Shown: positions 1 through 6,006 of the stretch, one piece after another | Layout: every line of letters starts with the position of its first letter | Numbering within the stretch: position 1 is the stretch's first letter | Assembly (NCBI GenBank): GCA_028701945.1 | Contig: JAQVPT010000228.1 | Location: forward strand, 1 to 6,006 | Direction of reading: 5' to 3' | Source: Bacteroidales bacterium | GTDB taxonomy: Bacteria; Bacteroidota; Bacteroidia; Bacteroidales; ML635J-15 | DNA length: 6,006 bases | Made by a program: the position numbers and the translations under genes | Notes under the pieces: generated by a model | Seen by the model: only the letters and a program-made list of their open reading frames with translations | Told to the model about the DNA's origin: nothing | The model's database searches: none

Positions 1-1221
1 TGACGAACCTCCTTCTGTTACCCCATGGTTTGTGGCAGTTGAAACCCAATAAACTACCCAGTGTGCACCAGATGCTCCTGTTTCTTCCCCATTATATGTA
101 GCTGAGGATAAAGAGCTTGTATATGTCGAAATCTTTTTAATATCTCCACTTGGATGATGAATACCTACACCACTGGTACTACCGCTTGTTGACTTACTCC
201 AACCATTGTAAACTCCGCCAATATTTTTAATACTAGTTGAACTCGCATTTAGTTGCAGCAATAAAAAATCAGAGCCTCCAGCTAAAGGACCTCGGGCTTT
301 TTTTGTACATCCTGTAAGATTATTTCCTGAAGGCTCGCTATATGAAGTACAACCAGGACTTTCGTAATTAAAACTAAATATCCATTGATTAAATTCACTA
401 GCCGTGGAATTTCCACCGCAATGATCGGCAGTTAAAAAATATGGAGTTTGGTCATTACGAACATTATTAACGAGAGAGCCAGAACAGAAATAACCATATT
501 GTCCTTGGACATAATATATTTTCGCTACGCCTTTTTGTTGAGTTCTCCAATTATTACCCTCGGGACAATTAACATTAACTTGACAACTTTCGGAGCCACC
601 ATATCCTGTATCTTTTACATCAGGATCAAAAAAATCGACACCTCGATTTACATAAGAAAATGCTGAAATCTGTATTTCAGGCATAACAACATTAACTTCT
701 CCAGATAAGGTTTTTTCTTTAATTGCAACATATTCAATTATAACATCATCACCAGAAAGAAGACCAATTGCATACTCCTCGCGTTTAGCATTATCTTCAC
801 TTGTGTATGGACCCAAGACAACACTCCTATCAGTATTATAAACGTAAACTGTCGAGCCTTGTGGCAATACAAACGCATCAAAATGCAAAGCACTTGCAAC
901 GGCACCTTCACTTGACAAACGTAAACGCCATATAGTTTTACCATCTTCCAGTTCGCTCCATGTTCCACTATTTTCAACACTCACACCAACTGGTAACAAA
1001 CGTGCAATTTTCATGGGTTGTCCGTTTTTGCCATCAAAAGTATCCTCAGAGCGGATTAGCTCCATCGATGGAGGAGATAATTGAATATGATCAACATCTT
1101 CAATAGAAACATTTTGTCCAAAGCTATTCGGCATTTTAACAGCCTTAGTTTGACCCGACAAATTAAGGCTTAAAGCAAAAATCGCAAGTGTGATAACAAA
1201 AAAACAGTAATTTTTTTTCAT
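1..1221 (-). CDS. Secreted lysyl endopeptidase-like serine protease (trypsin fold), C-terminus cut off by the window edge
   Basis: This is an exported serine endopeptidase resembling Achromobacter protease I (Lys-C). The frame is open from ATG at 1221 to base 1 (407 codons, no stop). Residues 1-24 form a signal peptide (MKKN, hydrophobic core, ...LNLSGQ). Residues about 25-203 are a propeptide. The catalytic domain starts near 204, possibly after K203. Seen residues: TADHCG with His267, GSDFLLLQL with Asp318, and GVTEGGSS at 400-407, whose last Ser407 aligns with the catalytic serine of the family motif GSSGSP. Five cysteines (213, 219, 246, 268, 291) keep nearly the Lys-C spacing, so 246-268 and 219-291 are the predicted disulfides and 213 would pair beyond the edge. 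Cys305 is extra. SCxxxxxCPEG and GSLVNN also match the family. The Lys-specificity Asp lies downstream, so lysine preference is inferred. PKD or sorting domains may follow. The start is fixed by the signal peptide; AAAAGAG just upstream is a weak ribosome-site candidate. Confidence 0.9.
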   Translation of the reverse strand, partial: MKKNYCFFVITLAIFALSLNLSGQTKAVKMPNSFGQNVSIEDVDHIQLSPPSMELIRSEDTFDGKNGQPMKIARLLPVGVSVENSGTWSELEDGKTIWRLRLSSEGAVASALHFDAFVLPQGSTVYVYNTDRSVVLGPYTSEDNAKREEYAIGLLSGDDVIIEYVAIKEKTLSGEVNVVMPEIQISAFSYVNRGVDFFDPDVKDTGYGGSESCQVNVNCPEGNNWRTQQKGVAKIYYVQGQYGYFCSGSLVNNVRNDQTPYFLTADHCGGNSTASEFNQWIFSFNYESPGCTSYSEPSGNNLTGCTKKARGPLAGGSDFLLLQLNASSTSIKNIGGVYNGWSKSTSGSTSGVGIHHPSGDIKKISTYTSSLSSATYNGEETGASGAHWVVYWVSTATNHGVTEGGSS

Positions 1222-1245
1222 AAAATCTCTTTTAAATTCAAGTTT

Positions 1246-1275
1246 GACAAAAATACAATAGACAAAAATACAATA
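1246..1275. repeat. Perfect 15-bp tandem duplication in the protease leader/promoter
   Basis: The unit GACAAAAATACAATA occurs twice, head to tail, at 1246-1260 and 1261-1275 without mismatch. Read on the minus strand, each copy contains TATTTTTG, an exact match to the Bacteroidota -7 consensus TAnnTTTG (1248-1255 and 1263-1270). The duplication therefore doubles the candidate -10-like element of the protease gene. Replication slippage is the likely origin. Confidence 0.85.
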
Positions 1276-1295
1276 TTTTTATTCGTATAATCAAA
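1263..1295 (-). promoter_or_regulatory. Candidate Bacteroidota-type promoter of the lysyl endopeptidase-like gene
   Basis: On the minus strand TTTG (1295-1292) is followed after 21 bp by TATTTTTG (1270-1263). This fits the Bacteroidota arrangement of TTTG/TTG near -33 and TAnnTTTG near -7. Transcription would begin near 1257, about 35 bases before the start codon. The second -7 copy (1255-1248) has a TTG only 15 bp upstream, which is too close, so the distal copy is preferred. No transcript data support this call. Confidence 0.55.
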
Positions 1296-1415
1296 TTACC
1301 TGCCATAAAATTTTACAATTTATATGAACATGAAATATCAACTTTATAAAAAGATGAATTGCAAAAAAAAACAATAGTTTAATTAAAATAAGCAAATTAT
1401 ACAAAAATATGTCAC

Positions 1416-1439
1416 CCAGTAATCCAGTGATCCAGTATC
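1416..1439. repeat. Triple 8-bp tandem repeat, CCAGTRAT type
   Basis: Three adjacent 8-bp units read CCAGTAAT (1416-1423), CCAGTGAT (1424-1431) and CCAGTATC (1432-1439). The first two differ at one base and the third at its last two. It marks the left border of the low-complexity part of the intergenic region. Function unknown; slippage is sufficient to explain it. Confidence 0.7.
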
Positions 1440-1490
1440 CTCACATCTGTTCACAATTCAAATTATTTCCTTCAACTGGCGGACTCCTCT

Positions 1491-1720
1491 GTTCGTTTGT
1501 TCCGTACTGTCCGTTTGTTCGTCCTTCGTAGTTCGTTTACTCGCTTTGCTCGTGAGGGGTTAGCTTCGCTGATTACTCCGTAATTCGCCGTTGTTCTTCT
1601 GTTCTCTTGTTCAAAACGTTTTGCTTTCAATAATCCTAACCCTTTGCTCAAATCTCACCGACTACTGATTACCGAAATTACCGAAAACTCTTCAATTGTT
1701 CTCTTGTTCGTTTGTTGTTC
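1491..1720. repeat. Pyrimidine-rich degenerate repeat stretch built from GTTCGTTTGTTC-like words
   Basis: The core units are imperfect direct repeats about 18-22 bp apart, starting GTTCGTTTGTTC at 1491, GTCCGTTTGTTC at 1509 and GTTCGTTTACTC at 1531. The nonamer CGTTTGTTC is exact at 1494-1502 and 1512-1520. Further on, a 13-base word TGTTCTCTTGTTC is repeated exactly at 1600-1612 and 1697-1709, and CGTTTGTTGTTC follows at 1709-1720. The plus strand is strongly T/C biased. The stretch looks like decayed or slippage-generated intergenic repeat DNA. I cannot assign it to a known repeat family. Confidence 0.55.
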
Positions 1721-1743
1721 TTACTTCAAAATTCAAATAATAT

Positions 1744-1774
1744 TTTGTCGAATACCCCAAGTACATTACTTTTG
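1744..1774 (+). promoter_or_regulatory. Candidate Bacteroidota-type promoter of mnmD
   Basis: TTTG at 1744-1747 is followed after 19 bp by TACTTTTG at 1767-1774, a full match to the TTTG / TAnnTTTG consensus of Bacteroidota housekeeping promoters. Transcription would start near 1781, leaving a leader of only about 11 bases before the ATG at 1792. This is compatible with the absence of a Shine-Dalgarno sequence there. Confidence 0.65.
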
Positions 1775-1791
1775 TAAAAACAAATCAAACT

Positions 1792-2445
1792 ATGAAACCC
1801 GAAACATACTTAACTTTAGACGGAAGCAAAACATTATATTCAAAAGAGTTTGGCGAACATTACCACAGCAAAAATGGAGCTTTTACGGAATCTCAGCATA
1901 TCTTTATTGACCTTGGTTTTAAGTCTATTGATAAGCATGGAATTAGTATCTTGGAGATTGGCTATGGCACAGGTCTAAATGCTATAATGACCTATAAATC
2001 AAATGAAGTAAATCCAAAAAAAATATTTTATCACGGCATTGAAAAATTTCCAATAAGCAGTGAGACATTTAAAAATATGGGATATATTGAATATTTCAAT
2101 TTAACCGATCAAGAGAGTAAGATGTTTTCCGAAAATTGGAATAAACCACATAGCATTAGCAAAAATTTTATTGTACTAAAACAAAACATTGATTTTAACG
2201 ACTTTGTGCCTCAAAAAGCTTATGATTTAATATATTTTGATGCCTTCTCTCCCGACACTCAAGCTGAAATGTGGAGCTATGAAAATCTAAAAAAAATATT
2301 AACAAAATTATCAACAGATGGGGTTTTTGTAACTTATTGTAGCAGAGGCGATTTGAAAAGAAACTTGCGGGCTCTAGGTATGAATATAAAGCGACATTCG
2401 GGGCCTCCAGGCAAAAGACATGTAATACGTGCAACCAAACAGTGA
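1792..2445 (+). CDS. mnmD: tRNA (5-methylaminomethyl-2-thiouridine34) methyltransferase MnmD, stand-alone form
   Basis: A cytoplasmic SAM-dependent methyltransferase that converts nm5(s2)U34 to mnm5(s2)U34 in tRNAs, the last step after MnmE/MnmG and, for the thio group, MnmA. The protein has 217 residues, normal for the single-domain form. In Escherichia coli the same activity is one half of MnmC, fused to an FAD-dependent oxidase domain, which is absent here. Seen motifs: HSKNGAFTESQHIFI at 25-39; the SAM-binding loop EIGYGTGLNA at 55-64; YFDAFSPDTQAEMW at 148-161, the conserved DAFxP loop; VTYCSRGDLKRNLRALG at 180-196; and the C-terminal GPPGKRHVIRATK at 204-216, a signature of the family (DUF752/Methyltransf_30). 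The ATG at 1792 is favoured because the YLTLDGSKTLY start is typical of the family and a promoter lies just upstream. The gene stands alone: 81 bp separate it from the subtilase and the protease diverges on the other side. Confidence 0.95.
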   Translation: MKPETYLTLDGSKTLYSKEFGEHYHSKNGAFTESQHIFIDLGFKSIDKHGISILEIGYGTGLNAIMTYKSNEVNPKKIFYHGIEKFPISSETFKNMGYIEYFNLTDQESKMFSENWNKPHSISKNFIVLKQNIDFNDFVPQKAYDLIYFDAFSPDTQAEMWSYENLKKILTKLSTDGVFVTYCSRGDLKRNLRALGMNIKRHSGPPGKRHVIRATKQ

Positions 2446-2454
2446 ATAATCGCA

Positions 2455-2484
2455 TTTACTATTTAAAATATTTTATTACTTTTG
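2455..2484 (+). promoter_or_regulatory. Candidate promoter of the subtilase gene
   Basis: TACTTTTG at 2477-2484 matches TAnnTTTG exactly and shares a 10-base block ATTACTTTTG with the mnmD promoter. The only upstream partner in range is TTTA at 2455-2458 (18-bp spacer), a poor -33 box. A perfect palindrome TAAAATATTTTA (2464-2475) lies between the two boxes; it may be an operator or just AT-rich DNA. The leader would be about 36 bases, without a Shine-Dalgarno sequence. There is no clear terminator after mnmD, so some readthrough is possible. Confidence 0.45.
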
Positions 2485-2526
2485 ACTTTTAAGAAAAAAC
2501 TATTAACAACTAAACAAAATCAAATT

Positions 2527-5500
2527 ATGAGAACATTTACTAAAATTGTTATAGCATTTGCTCTAGTTACATCGGCTGTAGCTTTATTAAATGCACAAAC
2601 GGTAAATTCGCTATGGGTTGATGGGCGCATTTATTTTAAAATTGCTGATCACGCAGCACTAAATGTCGCTGATGATGACGGAATTATGAACCCTGAAGAT
2701 GTGTATTTTTTAGCAGATTTGATAAATAAATATCAAATTACCAAAATGCATATGCCATTTAAATCTGCTAAAAGCGATATCTTACAGCGTACTTTTAGAT
2801 TAGATTTTGAAAATATAGAAAACATTTCGGGCTTAATTAAAGCTTTAAATTCAAATCCAGACATTGAATATGCAGAGCCTGCTCCTTTATTCTTCATTTC
2901 AATGGTGCCTAATGACACCTATTATAACACTGAGCTTGATGGTGGTTTTTTGGTGGGGACAGCAAATAGTTCTTGGCATTTGAACCTAATTAATGCTGCA
3001 GAAGCATGGGATGTAACTACAGGCAACTCTGATATTGTTGTTGCTGTTCTTGATAACGCTATTTATATTGATCATCCAGATTTGGTTAATCAAATTTCTC
3101 ATGCAGTAGATTTAGGTAATGGGGACAATGATCCAAACCCACCGGAAGCAACTTATATGTGGTCTCATGGTACACACTCAGCAGGATTGATTGGTGCTGA
3201 AACAAATAATGGTATTGGTGTTGCATCAATTGGTAACGGCATTAGTATAATGGCTATTAAACTTGGCGATGACGCAAGTGACGGACAATCAATGGCTGCG
3301 GGTTTTGAAGGAATAGTTTATGCTGCCGACAACGGTGCCGATGTTATCAGTATGTCGTGGGGTAGCCCTCAATTTTTTCAAACCATGCAAAATACCGTAA
3401 ATTACGCTTATAATCAAGGCTGTGTCTTAGTTGCTGCTGCTGGCAACAACGGTGATGGTGCCGAAACACAGCAAAACCCAGATATTCCTATTAATTATGT
3501 AGGGTATCCTGCAGGTTTAGAACACGTAATTGCTGTTGGCTCTGTTGACGTTGGAGACAATAAATCAAGTTTTTCTTGTTATGGCACATGGATTGATGTG
3601 CTTTCTCCTGGAGGTTTTGCTGCTGAAGGTGGATTACTTGGAAGCATGATGTTTTCTGTTTTAAGCACAACTGCTTCCGAAGCTGGTGGAATTGGAGGAA
3701 TGCTTGACGGATCAGGTGGTGGTGCTGCAGGGTTTGGCGTTGCTGGAAAATATGACAGCATGCAAGGCACATCAATGGCTTGTCCTGTTACATCAGGATT
3801 ATGTGGCTTGATGTTATCTGCAAATCCAGATTTAACACCCGAAGAGCTCACGGCTATTCTAAAAGCAACTTGCGATAATGTTGATGCAGAAAATGCTGCT
3901 TTCATTGATAGTATTGGTGCTGGACGTATTAACGCATTTGCCGCTGTTACTGCCGCATCAGCCGCAACTGCTCCTCTTGTCGCAGATTTTATTGCTAGCG
4001 AAGTTGTAATTGCTGTTGATGGGACTGTCGATTTTACAGATCTCACAACTGGGACTCCAAACTCATGGGCATGGACTTTCGAAGGTGGAATACCCAATTC
4101 TAGCACAGAGCAAAACCCAGCAGGAATTATATATGATACAGAAGGGATTTATCAAGTCTCACTTACTGCTAGTGATGGAACAAATACTGATACTGAAACC
4201 AAAACCTACTTTATCATTGTTGGACAAAGCAGCGGCTTGGCCGAAAGTGCTTGGATAGAACAAAACACACATTTTACAAGCCCTTATCGTGGCGTTTGGC
4301 TAAGCGAAATAGTGGATGCAAATACAGCTTGGATATTAACTTTTGATGGTACTGCCGGAACGATAACTCGAGATTTTGCAATTACTGCCGATGCAGGACA
4401 AACTTGGACTCCTAAAATACTTAATATTCCTACTGAATATACTCCTGGTGACCTTTCTGCAGTCAGTGCAACTACTGCATGGGTGGCAGCTTATAATAAT
4501 GTTACAAGTAGCAATGGTGGCATTTTTAAAACCGATGACGCTGGCGATACATGGACACACCAAACAAGTGCATTATTTGAAAATTCAAGCAGTTTTGCAA
4601 ATGTTATTCACATGTTTAATGAGAACGATGGATATTGTCAAGGAGATCCTGTAAATGGTGAATTTGAAATTTACACCACTTCAGATGGCGGTGAAAATTG
4701 GACACAAATAGATGGAGCAAATATTCCAGACGCATTATCTGGCGAAGGAGCTTGGACAGGTGTAGCTAACGCAATTGACAATACATCATGGTTTGGCACG
4801 AACAAAGGAAGAATATTCAAAACAAGCGATAAAGGAGAAACCTGGACTGTACTTACCACAGGAGAAGCAAATGTAAGCTCTATTTCATTCACTAATGAAA
4901 TGCACGGTCTTGCAATTTGCCAAGTTACAAACCAAACAAACGGAACAATTGAAAGCTGGAAAATGGTTAAAACAGATGATGGAGGCCAAACTTGGTCAAC
5001 AATTCCTGTCGTGAGCCAGTATCTATCTGACGTATCGGCTGTTCCAGGAACTCTGGGAATGTATATAGGAATCAAAAGCTCGCAATCAATTGCAAATAAC
5101 TTCTCCGCTTACACCCTAGATTATGGTACAACTTGGACAGTTTTAGACGACTCAATACAGTACACAAATGTTAAAATGCTAAACTCATCTACTGGTTGGG
5201 CAGGCGGCTTTAACATGGATGCAAACTATGGTGGAATTTATAAATGGATTGGACTTACTCCTTCAGATCAACCATACTTTACCTCATCTCCAAACCTACA
5301 AACAACAGAGCTTGAAACTTATACATATAATATTGTTGTGGAAGATCCAAACAATCTTGATTTAAGTCTCACTGCTCCCACTTGCCCTACATGGCTAGAC
5401 ATTACAGATAATGGAGATGGCACTGCCACACTAACTGGGACAGCACCAGAGATAGAAGGGATATCGGAAAACTTTAGTGTAACTCTTAATGCTTCAAACG

Positions 5501-6006
5501 GCGAATACAATGCAGAACAAAGTTTTGTTATTACAGTAAACACATCTAACACGGAACCTTATTTTAGCTCAACCCCTATTCTTTTACACATGCAAAACAC
5601 ACCGTACACTTATGATGTAATTGCAGAAGATGATCAAGATGATGCTCTAACTCTAGTAGCCACTACACTTCCATCGTGGGCAAACTTTGTGGATAATGGA
5701 GACGGAACTGGACAATTAACAGGAACTCCTACCACCACAAGTAGTATTGGGTTCAAAGTAATTCTGGAGCTTAGCGATGGCATGTTTACAGTAGAGCAAT
5801 ATTTCAGAATTAAGGTTACCTCATCCAGTGCTTATGAACCAAATTTTACATCCACTCCAGGCCTAGAAGTAACAGAACTCGAAACTTACACATACAATGC
5901 TATTGCAATAGATCCTAATGATCTTGACTTAATCATTACTGCTTCAACTTGTCCTGCATGGCTAGACATAACCGATAATGGCGATGGCACTGCCACACTA
6001 ACTGGA
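2527..6006 (+). CDS. Large secreted subtilisin-family (S8) protease with PKD, Asp-box propeller and Ig-like repeats, C-terminus beyond the window
   Basis: An exported serine peptidase with a long extracellular extension; open for 1160 codons with no stop. Residues 1-24 are a signal peptide (MRTFTK, hydrophobic core, LLNAQ). Residues about 28-128 form a propeptide ending in the typical NPDIEYAEP (110-118). The S8 domain spans about 140-476, with Asp176 (VAVLDNAIYIDHPDL), His214 (SHGTHSAGLIGA), oxyanion Asn307 (AAAGNNG) and Ser416 (GTSMACP), so the catalytic set is complete. The usual D-[ST]-G reads DNA here. A Gly/Ala-rich insert occupies roughly 355-410. Residues 483-567 are a PKD domain (WAWTFEGG, GIYQVSLTASDG). 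Residues about 575-908 carry six Asp boxes, a propeller of Ycf48/BNR type. From 916 on are Ig-like (He_PIG-type) repeats of about 95 residues. Such tails in Bacteroidota often bind surfaces or glycans and end in a type IX sorting domain; both points are inferred here. Substrate unknown. Confidence 0.93.
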   Translation, partial: MRTFTKIVIAFALVTSAVALLNAQTVNSLWVDGRIYFKIADHAALNVADDDGIMNPEDVYFLADLINKYQITKMHMPFKSAKSDILQRTFRLDFENIENISGLIKALNSNPDIEYAEPAPLFFISMVPNDTYYNTELDGGFLVGTANSSWHLNLINAAEAWDVTTGNSDIVVAVLDNAIYIDHPDLVNQISHAVDLGNGDNDPNPPEATYMWSHGTHSAGLIGAETNNGIGVASIGNGISIMAIKLGDDASDGQSMAAGFEGIVYAADNGADVISMSWGSPQFFQTMQNTVNYAYNQGCVLVAAAGNNGDGAETQQNPDIPINYVGYPAGLEHVIAVGSVDVGDNKSSFSCYGTWIDVLSPGGFAAEGGLLGSMMFSVLSTTASEAGGIGGMLDGSGGGAAGFGVAGKYDSMQGTSMACPVTSGLCGLMLSANPDLTPEELTAILKATCDNVDAENAAFIDSIGAGRINAFAAVTAASAATAPLVADFIASEVVIAVDGTVDFTDLTTGTPNSWAWTFEGGIPNSSTEQNPAGIIYDTEGIYQVSLTASDGTNTDTETKTYFIIVGQSSGLAESAWIEQNTHFTSPYRGVWLSEIVDANTAWILTFDGTAGTITRDFAITADAGQTWTPKILNIPTEYTPGDLSAVSATTAWVAAYNNVTSSNGGIFKTDDAGDTWTHQTSALFENSSSFANVIHMFNENDGYCQGDPVNGEFEIYTTSDGGENWTQIDGANIPDALSGEGAWTGVANAIDNTSWFGTNKGRIFKTSDKGETWTVLTTGEANVSSISFTNEMHGLAICQVTNQTNGTIESWKMVKTDDGGQTWSTIPVVSQYLSDVSAVPGTLGMYIGIKSSQSIANNFSAYTLDYGTTWTVLDDSIQYTNVKMLNSSTGWAGGFNMDANYGGIYKWIGLTPSDQPYFTSSPNLQTTELETYTYNIVVEDPNNLDLSLTAPTCPTWLDITDNGDGTATLTGTAPEIEGISENFSVTLNASNGEYNAEQSFVITVNTSNTEPYFSSTPILLHMQNTPYTYDVIAEDDQDDALTLVATTLPSWANFVDNGDGTGQLTGTPTTTSSIGFKVILELSDGMFTVEQYFRIKVTSSSAYEPNFTSTPGLEVTELETYTYNAIAIDPNDLDLIITASTCPAWLDITDNGDGTATLTG
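4384..5136 (+). repeat. Six Asp-box repeats with a 47-50-residue period inside the subtilase (beta-propeller)
   Basis: The motif T-x-D-x-G-x-[TN]-W occurs at residues 620-627, 669-676, 718-725, 766-773, 816-823 and 863-870 of the protein. The tryptophans are 49, 49, 48, 50 and 47 residues apart. About 20-30 residues before each box, and once after the last, is an aromatic or Gly-led strand (AWILTF, AWVAAY, GYCQGD, SWFGTN, GLAICQ, GMYIGI, GWAGGF). Seven such strands suggest a seven-bladed propeller closed by GGIYKW. Asp boxes are structural turns found in sialidases, sortilins and Ycf48-like proteins and do not by themselves indicate catalysis. Confidence 0.8.
5272..6006 (+). repeat. Ig-like repeats in an A-B-A' order within the subtilase
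   Basis: Three units begin with P-x-F-[ST]-S-[ST]-P at residues 916 (5272), 1011 (5557) and 1105 (5839) and share WxxxxDNGDGT followed by LTG. Unit A has 95 residues and B 94; A' is cut by the window edge. A and A' are 567 bases apart and match at 42 of 56 aligned residues, including an identical 16-residue end (WLDITDNGDGTATLTG), and share an exact 23-base block (5416-5438 and 5983-6005). B is clearly more distant. This pattern implies duplication of a two-domain A-B block. The fold resembles cadherin-like putative Ig (He_PIG) modules common in bacterial surface proteins. Confidence 0.8.

Larger units (their letters stand above)
1296..1743. other. Divergent intergenic region without a convincing gene
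   Basis: This stretch lies between the two divergent promoters. Positions 1296-1410 are plain AT-rich DNA with homopolymer A runs. From about 1411 to 1720 the composition changes to repeated short words (see the repeat entries), with more C and G than the DNA just before it. A 12-bp perfect palindrome CAAAACGTTTTG sits at 1612-1623 and a small hairpin ATTAC-TCC-GTAAT at 1572-1584. An open frame that starts at 1644 runs into mnmD in another frame; its translation is not protein-like and I do not call it. No tRNA, terminator with a U-tract or riboswitch was recognised. Confidence 0.6.

Noticed and set aside
448..666. 72-codon plus-strand frame
   Set aside because: Antisense to the protease around its propeptide/catalytic boundary, where the Lys-C-like motifs fix the coding strand.
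1474..1490. Half of a possible TCCGCC...GGCGGA intergenic palindrome (AACTGGCGGA)
   Set aside because: Only one arm is present; no complementary TCCGCC arm lies to the left, so no hairpin can form.
1416..1720. CRISPR array or integron-type array in the repeat-rich intergenic region
   Set aside because: The repeats are short, degenerate and irregularly spaced, with no unique spacers of constant length and no cas or integrase gene nearby.
1644..1910. 88-codon plus-strand frame overlapping the start of mnmD
   Set aside because: Begins in low-complexity intergenic DNA and continues out of frame into mnmD; the mnmD frame has the conserved motifs.
2446..2526. Rho-independent terminator after mnmD
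   Set aside because: The only symmetric element, TAAAATATTTTA, is purely A/T with no GC stem or following T-run, and it lies between the subtilase promoter boxes.
3579..4106. 175-codon open frame on the minus strand
   Set aside because: It lies wholly antisense to the subtilase catalytic and PKD domains. Its Ala/Pro/Ser-rich translation is the mirror of Gly/Ala/Thr codons, with no recognisable domain.
4671..5075. 134-codon open frame on the minus strand
   Set aside because: Antisense to the propeller part of the subtilase, whose reading frame is clearly the coding one; no own promoter or motif.

Overview
The window looks like chromosomal DNA from a member of the Bacteroidota. It is AT-rich, and its starts lack clear Shine-Dalgarno sequences. 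Upstream of all three genes is a match to the Bacteroidota promoter -7 consensus TAnnTTTG. It encodes a stand-alone MnmD and two large secreted peptidases of the multidomain kind common in marine or gut Bacteroidota. The species cannot be named from this window.

Layout: (1) On the minus strand, 1221 down to 1, is a secreted trypsin-fold serine endopeptidase of the lysyl endopeptidase (Achromobacter protease I) type. It has a signal peptide, a propeptide of about 180 residues and a catalytic domain. The window edge falls on the codon of the expected catalytic serine, so the C-terminal part is missing. (2) Positions 1222-1791 are a 570-bp divergent intergenic region. It holds the protease promoter (with a perfect 15-bp tandem duplication), an 8-bp triple repeat, a pyrimidine-rich stretch of degenerate TTCG/TTTG-word repeats, and the promoter of the next gene. 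(3) Positions 1792-2445 (+) encode MnmD, the methyltransferase that finishes the mnm5(s2)U wobble modification of tRNA. (4) From 2527 (+) to the end of the window runs a very large secreted subtilisin-family (S8) protease. It has signal peptide, propeptide, catalytic domain, PKD domain, an Asp-box beta-propeller and then Ig-like repeats. It is still open after 1160 codons.

The two peptidases are probably exported and may be type IX secretion substrates, but the C-terminal sorting domains that would show this lie outside the window at both ends. MnmD is a cytoplasmic housekeeping enzyme and has no evident functional link to its neighbours. It has its own promoter, and the subtilase probably does too, so this is a neighbourhood and not an operon. 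I saw no tRNA, rRNA, CRISPR array, insertion sequence or riboswitch. No wholly new system is visible. The most unusual items are the A-B-A' arrangement of the Ig-like repeats, the regular 49-residue propeller repeat, the duplicated promoter element and the low-complexity intergenic stretch.
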